Assembly: GCA_963714325.1 (NCBI GenBank)
Contig: CAVQOB010000010.1
Coordinates: 62,001-126,000, forward strand
Source of the DNA: CAVQOB01 sp963714325
GTDB lineage: Bacteria > Pseudomonadota > Alphaproteobacteria > Rhizobiales > Hyphomicrobiaceae
Direction: 5' to 3'
DNA: 64,000 nt
In this document: positions 7,901 to 19,900 of the stretch, piece after piece
Layout of the letters: the number at the start of each line of letters is the position of its first letter
How positions within the stretch are numbered: the stretch's first letter is position 1
Translations under genes and position numbers: made by a program
The notes under the pieces: generated by a model
Databases searched by the model: none
Seen by the model: only the letters and a program-made list of their open reading frames with translations
What the model was told of the DNA's origin: nothing

Positions 7901-10900
7901 TCGTTGTCAGATCCACATCTTCGGCCAGAGTCCGGGCGTCGTCGTTGGCGGTCGGCGCGGGATTACTGACCGACCAGGTAAAGCTCTCGCTGACGGTCAG
8001 GCCGCCGGCATCCGTCGCCTGGACGAGAACCGTGTAGGGGCCGGATTGCGAGGCCGAGGGATCGATCGTGCCGGTGATGACGCCGGCAGCATTCATGCTG
8101 AGGCCCGGCGGCAGACCGATGGCGGCGAACGTCAGCGTGTCGCCATTTGGCGCGTCGATATCGTGGAAGTATGCGGAGACATCGATGCTGACCGTATCAC
8201 TGTCGGCACTGGCCAAGTCGGCGAGCGTATCGGCGACCGGGGCGTCATTCCGCGGAACGACGGTGATCGTCAGCGTCGCGGTGTCGATGCCGCTGTTACC
8301 GTCGTTGGTGGTGTAGACCAGCTGGTCAACGCCGTTGAAGTTCGCGTCGGGTGTATAGATCAAAACCTGGTTGCCGAAGGCGTCGGTCGACAATTCGACC
8401 TGGCCGTGAGCGGTCGAAATCGCGCCGCTGCCGATCGAGATCGGCGAACCGTTGATGTGCGTGATGATCAGCGGATCGCCGTCCGGATCGACGTCGTTGG
8501 CGAGGACGGTGGCGATGACCGGTGAGTCCTCGGGTGTCGTGACGCTGTCGTCGACGGAGGCCGGCGGGATATTCATGACACGCCAGGTGAAGGTGGTCGC
8601 AACGCTGCCGCCGTGGCCATCGCTGGCCGTCACGGTGATCGGATAGGGTTGATCGCCGCTTGGATCGGAGGCGTTGGGATCGATGGTGCCGCTGATCTGA
8701 CCGGTGAGCGGATTGAACGAGAGGCCCGGTGGCAGGCCGCTGATCGCATAGGTCAGGTTGTCGCCATCGAGGTCGCTGAAGGCGTTGGAAATGTCGATGT
8801 TGACGGATTGACTGTCGACATCGACGAGATCGCCGAGGCCGGTCGTTTCCGGCGCATCGTTGACGGCGGTGACGGTGACCGTGACGGTCGCCGAGCTGGT
8901 ACCGCCATTGCCGTCGCTGATCTGGTAGGTGATCGTGTCGGTGCCGTTGAAGTCGGCATTCGGGGTGTAGCTGATGCTGCCGTCGCCATTGATGGTGACG
9001 ATGCCGTTGCCGGCCGCCGCTGCCGTGACAACGAGCGGATCGCCGTCGGGATCGGTGTCGTTGGCGAGTACGGCGATTGGTGTTGCGGCGGAATCTTCGC
9101 TCAGGGTTGCCGTATCGTTGTGGGCGGTCGGGCCGGGGTTGACAACCGACCAGGAGAAATTGGTCGTGACATTGCCACCGGGCAAACCGTCGGTGGCGGT
9201 GACGGAGACGGTGTAGACGCCGGCAATCCCACCTTGCGAGGCGCCGGCATCGATGGTGCCGGAAATCAGGCCGGTGGTTGGGTTGTAGCTGAGGCCCGGC
9301 GGCAAGCCGGTGATCGTGTAGGTCAATGCGTCGCCGTCCTGATCGGCGAAGACGGCGGATACGTCGAGGCTGATGACTTGGCCGTCGAGGTTGTTGCGAT
9401 TGGCGAGGCCGGCCGTCGTCGGCACGTCGTTGGTGTCTCCAACGAGAACCGTAACGGTCGTGGTCTCGGTGACACCGCCGGAGGTGACCGTGTAGCTGAA
9501 GGTGTCGGTGCCGTGGAAATTCGCGTCCGGCGTGTAGACCAGCGTGCCATCGCCGAGGAAACTGACAATTCCGCTTGCGCCTTGCGTGACGCTGGAGACG
9601 ACGGCTGCGGTACTTTCGAAACTGTCGGCAGTGGCGCCGTTGGTGCCGGCGAGAACATTGAACGTGACCGGTGTGTCTTCCGACGTCATGACGGTGTCGG
9701 CGGTGATGTCGGCGACGGGCGTAACGTTGATGGCGACGGTGCCGCTGCTGGTGGCCTGACCGTCGGTCGTGGTCACGACAATGGCGGCGGGGCCATTATA
9801 ATCGGCAGCCGGTGCGAAGTTCAGATTGTTCAAAGCGGCGGTGATCGCGGTAGCACTTCCAGTGACGACGACGGAGGCGGTGCCGTTGCCGGAGAAGGTC
9901 ACGCCAGCGGTCGAGCCCAATGTGAGCAAGCCATTAGCGCCGGTCAGCGTCACGGTCAGTGTATCGCCATCGATATCAGTGACTACGATGGCGTTGCCAT
10001 TGCCGCTGGAGAAGACGACGGCTGTATCTTCGTTGGTGGTCTGCAGCAGGGGAACAGCGGTGACTGGCGCGTCATTCACCGGATCGACCGTCACGGTGAC
10101 GGTGGCGATCTCGGTGACGCCGCCTGACGTGACGGTGTAAGTGAAGGTATCGGTGCCGTTGAAGTTGGCGTTCGGCGTGTAGGTGACGATGCCATTCACA
10201 CCGATGCTGACGGTGCCATGGGCGCCGTGCGTGACGCCGGTCACGGCGGCGCCGGCGTTCTCGAAGTTGTCGTTAGCGAGGACGGTGATGGCGATCGGCG
10301 TATCTTCGCTCGTCGTCACGGCGTCGGCGGCAATGTCGACGACCGGGGTGACGGTCAAGGCGACGGTGCCGCCGGTGGTGACCGCGCCATCGTTGGTGGC
10401 GACAGTGAGTACGGCCGCGCCGTTGTAGTCGGCGGTCGGGTTGTAGATCAGGCCGTTGAGCGCGGCGTTGATGGCGCTGGCGCTGCCGGCGAGCGTGATG
10501 GACCCGGTGCCGTCGCCTGACACAGTGAGGCCTGCGAGCGTCGCAAGGCTCAACGTGCCGTTCGTGACCGAAAGCGTCGTCGTCAAGGCGTCGCCGTCGA
10601 TATCGCCAACGGTGATCGCGTTGCCGTTGACGTTCGAGAAGCTGAGACCAGTGTCTTCGAAGGTTGCTTGTGCGGCCGGAACTGTCGTGATCGGCGCGTC
10701 GTTGACGGGAGTGACGGTGACGATGACGGTTGCCGTTTCGGCGACGCCGCCTGATGTGACGGTGTAGGTGAAGCTATCGGCGCCGTTGAAGTTGGCGTTC
10801 GGCGTGTAGGTGACGGTGCCATCGGGATTGATCGCAACAGACCCGTTGGCGCCGTTGGTGACGGCTGTGACGGCGCGGCCAGGATTTTCGAATGTATCGT

Positions 10901-13900
10901 TGCCGAGCACCGCAATGATCGCGGGTGCTTCTTCGGCGGTTGTGGTCGCATTGTTGGCGATGTCGGCGACGGCGGCGAGATTGATCGCAATGGCGCCGTT
11001 GGCGGGTGCAGCGATGCCGTCGTTTGTCGAAACGGCTAGCGATACGCTGCCGTTCATATCGGCGACCGGCGTGTAGGTGAGGCCGTTCAAGGCGGCGGTG
11101 ATGGCGGCCGGTGTGCCCGACAGCGTTACGGCGCCGGTGCCGTTGTTGGTGATGGTGACGCCGAGAGTGGCGATGGCCGACAACGAACCTTGTGGAACGC
11201 TCAGCGTCGTTGTCACGACGGCGGCGCTGTCGATATCGGCGATGACGATCTGATTGCCATTGGCGCCGGAGAAGACGACGGCAACATCTTCTGTGCCGTT
11301 CTGGGCAGGCGGCAGGACTTGCGTCGGCGCATCGTTGGCGGGGTCAACAGTGATGGTGACGGTGGTCGTCTCGGTGACGCCGCCGGAGGTCACGGTGTAG
11401 CTGAACGAATCGGCGCCATTGAAGTTGGTATTCGGTGTGTAGGTGACGTTGCCGGCGGCGTCGACGGTGACGCTGCCGTTAGCGGGTTGCGTGAAACCGG
11501 TGACGGATGGCGCGCCTTCGAAGGTGTCGGCGGTCGCGCCGTTGCTGCCGGTGAGGACGTTGAACGAGATCGCAGCATCTTCACTGGTGGTGACGGCATC
11601 GGCGGCGATGTCGGCGACGGCGCCAACGGAGAGCGCGATGCTGGCGGTGCTGGAGCCGATACCGTCGGTGCTGGTGATGTTGAGCGTTGCCGCGCCGTTG
11701 TAGTCGGCGGCGGCCTGATAGATCATGGCCGCCAATGCCGCCGTGACATCGGCCGGCGATCCGACGATGTGCAGCGCATTGGTGCCACTGCCGGTGATGG
11801 TGACGCCGGGCAAGCTCGCCAGTGTCAGCGTGCCGTTGGTCACGGCCAGGTCGGTGGTGATGGCGGCGCTGTCGACGTCGCTGAAGGAGATCGCGTTGGC
11901 GCCGGTGAAGCTGAACGGGGTATCTTCAGTGGCGGTGACTGAGGCGGGCGCCGCAATGACGGGCGAGTCATTGGCGGGATTGACGATCAGCGAAACGACG
12001 GCGGTTGTAGTCGCGCCGTCGGCATCGACCAAGGTGTAGGTGAAGCTGTCGGGCCCGTTGTAGTTGGCATCCGGCGTGTAGGTGAAGGTGCCGTTGCTTT
12101 GCAGCACGAGCGTGCCATGCTGCGGGGCGACCGCTGGCGTCGTCAGCACCGACAGGGTATCGCCGTCGGGATCGCTGTCGTTGGTCCGCACGTTGCCAGT
12201 GATGGCAACATCTTCGGAGCCTGTGAAGGTATCATTGGTCGCGACCGGGCCGGGGTTGGTGACGGTCCAATTGAAGACGCGTGTCACCGACAGGCCGGAC
12301 GGATCTGTGGCGGTGATCGAGACGGCATAGACGCCAAGCGTGCCGCCTTGCGAGGCATGACCATCGATCGTGCCGGACACGCGCCCGGTTGCCGGGTCGA
12401 TCGTCAGTCCGGCTGGCAGATTAGTGGCCGAGAACGTCAGGGCATCACCGTCGAGGTCGGAGAAAAAGCCGCCGAGATTGTAGCTGGCGACGGCGCCATC
12501 GATGCTCGTGCGCGGGAACGGCGTTGATCCGGTTGGCGCATCGTTGACCGGGTTGACGGTCAGCGTGACAGTGGTCGTCTCGGTGACGCCGCCGGATGTG
12601 ACGGTGTAGGTGAAGCTATCGGGACCGTTGGTGTTGCTGGTCGGCGTGTAGGTCACCTGGCCGTTGGCAAGGAATGTCACCGAGCCGTGTGCGGGCTGCG
12701 TCACCGACGAGACGACGCGACCGGCGTTCTCGAAGCTGTCGTTGGTCAGAACATTGAAGGTTGCCGCGGTGTCTTCGGCAGTGCTTGCGCTGTTCGGCGC
12801 GATGTCGACGACCGGCGTGACGGTTATGCCGACGGCCGCCAGTGTTGGCGGTGCGACGCCGTCAGAGGTCGAGACGTTGAGCGTCGTCGCGCCGTTCCAA
12901 TCGGCGGTCGGCGCAAACGTGAGACCGTTCAAGGCGGCGGTGATGGCGGCGGGCGAGCCCGAGACGGTGACGGTGCCGGTGCCATTGCCGGTGACCGTGA
13001 CGCCGGACGCTGAGCCGAGCGACAGACGACCGTTGGCAACGGTCAGCGTCGTCGTGACGTTGCTATCGACGTCGGTGATGACGATCGCATTGCCGGCAGC
13101 GGCGCTGAAGACGATCACTGTGTCTTCAGTTGTCAACTGTGCGGCCGGCACCGTGCTGAGCGGCGCGTCGTTGACGGCGGCGACCGTGACGGTCACGGTC
13201 GCGGTTTCCGTGACGCCGCCTGATGTGACGGTGTAGGTGAAGGTATCCGTGCCGTTGAAGTTGGTGTTCGGCGTGTAGGTCAACGCGCCGTTGGCCGCGA
13301 AGCTGACGCTGCCGTTGAGCGGCTGCGTCACGGCGGTGACGGCCGGCGCGCCTTCAAACGTGTCGGCGGTCGCGCCATTGGTGCCGGTCAGGACGTTGAA
13401 CGTGCGCGCCGCATCTTCGGTGGTTGAGACGGCATCGTTGGTGATGTCGGCAACAGGCGTCACGGTGATGTCGACGGTCTCGCGATCCGTGGTTGCACCG
13501 TCATTGGTTGTGACGGTCAGGACGGTCGCGCCGTTGAAGTCCGGGGTGGGCGCGTAGGTGATCGCGGCGATGGCGGTATTGATCTGCGCGGCGGTGCCGG
13601 ACAGGATGACAATACCGGTGCCGTTGCCGCCGATAATGGCGCCGCCGCCAGTCAGAACGGTGAGCGTGCCAGCACCGGCCGGCAACGATAGCGTGGTGGT
13701 CAGGGAACCGACGTCGGCATCGCTGACAGAGACGCCGGCGATGATGCGGTTGGTGTCTTCAATGGCCGTCTGGCCTGCGGGAACGGTGTTGACCGGCGCG
13801 TCGGCAACCGGATTGACTGTGACGTCGACGGTTATCGTTTCGGTCACGCCGCCGGAGGTGACGGTATAGGTGAAGCTGTCGGCGCCGTTGAAGTTGGCGT

Positions 13901-16900
13901 TCGGCGTATAGGTGAGCACGCCGCCTGGTCCGATGCTGACCGAGCCGTTGGTGCCTTGCATCACCGCCATGACGATAGCGTCGGCGTTCTCGAAGGTATC
14001 GTTGTCGAGCGCATGGATGGCGACGGCGGTGTCTTCGTTGGTGACGACGGTGTCGGTCGCGATGTCGGCAATTGCCGTGACCGTGATGGTCCGGCTGTCA
14101 GAGTCAACTACCGTTCCATCGGTGGTCGAGATCTCGAATGTCGACGAGCCATTGAAATCGGCAGTTGGAACATAGGCGAGTGCCGCCAGCGCGGTGTTGA
14201 TCTGGGCTGCGGTGCCCGACAATGTCACCGTCCCGGTGCCGCTGCCGGAAACGGTTGCACCACCGGTCGCACCGATGTTCAGGATACCATGGTTGATCGA
14301 GACCGTCGTCGTCAGCGGATCGCCATCAACATCGCCAACGGACACGCCAGTGATGGCGAGCGTGCCATCCTCGGCAACGGGTCCGATCGTTGCCGGCAAC
14401 GTGTTGACTGGCGCATCATTGACCGGATTGATGGTCAGCGTCACGGTTGCGATTCTGCTGTCGCCATCGGCGTCGGTGTACCGGTATGTGAAGGTGTCGG
14501 TCCCGAAGAAATCGTTCGATGCCGGCGTATAGACGAAGGCGCCGGTTGTCGTATCGAACGAGGTCAGCGTGCCGTTGGCCGGCCCGGTCACGATGGCAAG
14601 CGGCGTCGCTGCCGGGCCATCGCCGGTGTCGGCATCGTTGGTCAGAACGTTTCCGGAAATCGCTGCGGCTTCATTGCCGGAAAATACATCGTTGACCGGA
14701 TCGGGCGCACGATCGATCGTGACCGTCGTCACGGCCGAGTTGGAGTTCAGGCTGCCATCATTGACCGTTGTATTGATCACGCGCGGCGTAGTCGCAGGTG
14801 TCTCCGAGGTGTTCTCGAATTGAACGAGCCGAATTGCTGCAGCATAGTCCGCTTCGCTGGCAGAGCCCGTGAACGTGACAAGATCGTTGGTCCGCGTCCA
14901 GGTGATGCCACCGATACTGCCGGTCGTGCCTGCCGATCCGTTGACCAGCAACCGGTCGCCGGTCTGCGGATTCGTCAGCGTGATCCTTGCCAACTCCATG
15001 TTGGTATCGTCGCTATCGCGGATATCGTTATCAGCATCAGCGATCGAAACTGGAGAACCGTTCTCCGTGTATGTGGCCGAGAAGTTGTTTCCTGCGGTCT
15101 GATCTGCTGTTGCAACGACCGATATACTGTCGATAGCAAAATCGATTTTGTTCGGGTTGGATGAAGTATAGGAGAAGACGAGGTCTCCCGTAGCTGCCAC
15201 ACTCGTCGGCAGATTGAGGGTGATCGGCACCGTCGTATCTGGGCTGATATTGACGGTTGTCGACGAACCAGAGACGGCACCTGAGCCTCCATTCGAGTAG
15301 GTGATCGTCGCCGGACTTGCAATGCCTGTGCTGGTGATCGTGGCGTAGGTGACACCACCGATCTGCACTTCCATCACCGCGCCGCCGGTGGCGCCAGACC
15401 CATTGCGGAACCACTGGAAGTCGAACGTCAGTTGTGCGGCCCCGCTCGGTGCCGACCCTGTGCTCCAACCGCTGATAGCAGATTGCGTCAAGGTCACGAT
15501 GCCAGAGTCGTTGTTGTTGAAAACGTACATACCGGTGGCGCCGCCGGACGTTGCAGGAGCACTACCGACCGCATTCGCCAACTCTGTCCAGCCGGTTGCA
15601 CCGGGGTTGGCCCCGTTGGTCACTTGCTCACCGCTGCTGATGCCCGAATTAAGATCCAGCACCGGCGCGACGTTTGTGACGACACCGGTAATCGTTGCTG
15701 TATCCTGTCCACCGGCGCCGTCGCCAACTCTGTAGGTGAACGAGGTCGGCCCAGCAAAGTTTGCGTTAGGCGTGAATACGATATTGCCCGAAGCATCGAG
15801 TGTCACAACACCGCCGGTGACGGCAACGCTTGGACCGCCTGCAACAATCGCTGTTCCATTGACATGCGTGACCACGAGCGGATCATTTTGCGGGTCAATG
15901 TCGTTGGCCAGGACCGCGATAGCAACAGGTGTACCATGCACCGTCGAGAAGGTGTCATTGACGGCCACGGGCGGCGGCAGGAACGTCACCGTCGCGACGG
16001 CAGCGGCCGAGGTCGCGCCGTAGGTGTCGGTGGCGGTGAAGCTGAGCGTGCGGTTGCTCGGTGGTTGCGTCAGCGCCGTGCTTTGATAGGCGACGCCCCG
16101 CACCAGCGTATCGAGGTCGGCCTCGGCGATCGGATTTGTGGCACCTGTGGCGTTGGAGATCGTGACGGTATGCGTCGAGGCGACATAGACGATGTTGACG
16201 CTGGAGCCACCAATGGTCACGTTGTTGAACGTGGCATTGACGTCAGACTGGAAGCTCTGCCCGGCGATCGTCACGATGTCGGTTGACGCCAAGGTGACGC
16301 CCGCGAGTGTGATGGTCACGCGACTGATATCGTTCTCGGCTGTATCAAACACGTCGGCATCGGTATCGGCCACCACAATGGCCGTGGGACTGCCTGTATT
16401 GAAGGTCGTGTTGAAATCGCGGTCCGTGTCGGCCGCTGTGCCGGACGAGTTCAGATCAACGATCGGCGCATCGTTGACGGCGGTGACGTTGATCGTAATC
16501 GTGTTCGGTGTCGGATCGGTATTGGCGCCGCCATTCGCGATGCCACCAATATCGACGACCGAGAACGTGAATGCAGCGACCGCAGTACCGTTGACATTAG
16601 CAGGCGGCGTCCAGACGAGGCCGCCAATACTGCCAGCGGTGATGCTTTGACCGACTGTCACGGGAACACCGCTCAGCGTCAATGTTCCTGTCGCCGGCAG
16701 CGTGTTGATCACAACGGCCTGGAGCGTGTCTGCCGGCGAGTCATTGGGATCAGTGAAGCCAAAACTTGCCGCCGAGAAAGTATATGCGGTGTCCTCGTTC
16801 GTCGTTACCGTAGCGTTGGCGCCGGCCGGCGCATCGTTGACCGGAACCATCGTCAGTTGCAGCGTCGAGGAATCGGTGCCGCCGTTACCGTCGGAGACGG

Positions 16901-19900
16901 TGTAGGTGATGACGGGAATCGCGCCGGCGTAGTTGTTGACGGGCGCGAAGCTGTAGCTGCCGTTGGCGTTGATCTGGATCGCGCCAACACCGGGAATGGT
17001 GACCAACGAGCCGACGGTCTGCGCGCCCGCGATGCCGGCAATGGTGTAGCCGGTGATGGTGAGAGTATCGCCATCGATGTCGGTGGCGTTATTGAGCAGG
17101 TCGCCGGCCGCGCCGTTGGCAATGCTCAACGTAACGTCCTCAGTGACGGAATTGGTTTCATTGCCGTCGACTGGAGAATCGTTGACCGGGATCATCGACA
17201 ACGTCAGCGTCGAGGAATCGGTGCCGCCGTTGCCGTCGGAGACGGTGTAGGTGATGACGGGAATCGCGCCAGCGTAGTTGTTGACGGGCGCGAAGCTGTA
17301 GCTGCCGTTGGCGTTGATCTGGATCGCACCGACGCCGGGAATGGTGACCAGCGAGCCGACGGTCTGCGCGCCCGCGATGCCGGCAATGGTGTAGCCGGTG
17401 ATGGTGAGAGTATCGCCATCGATGTCGGTGGCGTTAAGCAGAAGATCGCCCACCGCGCCGTTGGCAATGCTCAACGTAACGTCCTCAGTGACGGAATTGG
17501 TTTCATTGCCGTCGACTGGCAGGTTGTTGACGTCGCGGAACAAGAGGTCCGTGGTCAGCGGCACAGCGTTGGAGCCGGTGGCATTAAGCGCCGGAACACC
17601 GGCGAGATTGAGAGTGGTCGCCGTGCGGTTCGAATCGTTGACGTCGAAGCCGTCATTGACAGAGCCCGCTTCGAAGATATTGAGCAGGCCGTCACCGTCG
17701 GTGTCGATGGTCGAAGTGATCGATGTGGGCTGCCCATCGCCGCGCTCGGTGATGTCGAGCTTGCCGTCGTTGTCAGAGTCGGAGTCCAGATAGTCGGCGA
17801 CATCTGCACTGTCGGTATTGCCCGGCGTCAGACCGAGGGAACCAGACGCACCTGTGGTGTCGGTTGCATCATACGCGTCATCGAGGCCGTCGTTGTCGGT
17901 ATCGACCATGGCCGCGCCGGTGCCCGATGGTGCGATGTAGCCAGCAGTTGTCTGCGCTTCGACGTTGTCGGTGATGCCATCGTTGTCCGAATCGATGTCG
18001 AGATGATCCGAGATGCCGTCGCTGTCGGTGTCTACGAATGATGCGCCAAGGAGCGACAGATTGTCGACGCGGAAATCGTCGCCGTTCGAATTCATCGCAA
18101 TCGCGAATACAGCGCTGGACGGGCCGCTGTAGGGTACGCGGACCGTTACTGTCGTGAACTGAGTCCGGGTAGTTGAAACGATGAACGTGGTTGCAGAGCC
18201 AGTGGCGAATTCCGTCGCCCCCTGCAACTCGAGTCTACCGATATTCGTGTTGTCGTTGCGGGCGATCAGAAACGTCTGGCCGTTAAGCCGGAAATCGAGA
18301 GTTGCAACCGAGGCCGTCGCGGCAGCGGAATCATTGAGGTTGTTGCTGTGAATATCGAATGAAAAAGTCAGGAAGCCGTTGGAGACCGCGGTGTCGAGGC
18401 TCGACAAGGTCTGGGACAGCACGCGCTCGGGTGTCGTGGGGTCGTCGAAATTCTGCGCGTATGCTTGGCCAAATAGCCAACCGCCGGAATTGGTCCAGTT
18501 CGCGGCACCAGCAGAGAAATCTCCGTTAGCAATCAGATTGATCGGAGTTTGGCCCTCGACCGTGTCGAGAAGGCCGTCGTTATCGTCGTCGATATCGATA
18601 CTGTTGGCGACGCCATCGCCATCGCTGTCGCGGGCAAGCGTGACATTCGCGCTCGCGACGCCCCCGAATCCATCAGAGATCGTGTAGGCGAACGTCTCCG
18701 TGTCACTTGAACCTGGCGCCATGACGACACCAAAGGTGCCATCGGCGTTGCGCGTGACGACGGTGCCCGAGGCTAGCGTGATCGAGCCGCCGACGGCAAC
18801 GTTGGTGCCATTGATCTGGGATACGGACAGAGCATGACTGTTTGCGTCGGTGTCGTTGGCAAGTACGGCGAGAGACTGCAGTACGCCTGGCGTCACGGTG
18901 ATGGGGCCGTCATCGACAGCGACCGGCACGATGTTGGCGACGGTGCCGGAAACGATGGCGGTCGAGGCTCCTCCATTGGCGTCGGCAACGGTGTAGGTAA
19001 AGCTCGGGGACCCGGCGTAGCCAGCCGTCGGCGTGAAAATGAGATTGCCGCCAGCATTGAGCGTGACGACGCCTCCGGTCACGGCCACGCCGGCGCCGCC
19101 TGCTGTGATGCTGGTTCCAGCTACGCGGGTAACAGTGAGGACGTCTCCCGACGGGTCGGTGTCATTGGAACGGACATTGATCGTAACGGGCGTATTGCCT
19201 GCCGTCGTGAACGTGTCGTTGGTGGCGGTTGGCGTAAGATCATAGGTGACCTTGATCTCGAAACCGTCGGAGCCAGCACCTTCGACGCCCGCGCCGCTCA
19301 GTCGGAACTGGATCGTCGTGCCGGCAGCGAATGTGCCATTGACGCGGATGGATCCGGCTGCCGTACCCGCCGTGGTCGTAAAGGTCGATTCAGTTCCCGA
19401 CGTGTTGGGCAACAGCTGATTGGGAGTGCGCACTATCGTTGTGGAGGTCGTGTCGAAATGCGACGTAGCACCCGCAAGCTCGGTCAGCGTTGCGCCATTC
19501 AGGAGCGTCCAAAGCGACGAGTTCGAGTAGGTATTGTTCGTGAAGCCGCCATTTCCGCCGAGCCGGTCGATGTGGATGATCGGATTGGTGACGGCCTGCG
19601 AGAACGATATCGTCAAGAGACCGGTGCCGCCGTCGGTCGAGGCCAGCGGAATTGGAAGAACGAGCGAAGATTCGGGCGTCGTGTCCCAGTTGAAGACCAA
19701 GCCGAGCGACGCGGTGCCCTGTACTGCCGGCGAGAATGCGGCGATCGTGTTCAGGGTTTGGTTGGTTGCCGCGGCCCACGACGAATTGGCGCTTTCGGCA
19801 GCCCATCCGACGGTAACGGTCGCACCGCCGCCGGCAAAGCTGGCTGTCGATCCGCCTGCCGGGATCGTCCAGGCGCCGGTGTTGGTTTGCGAGAGAATGC

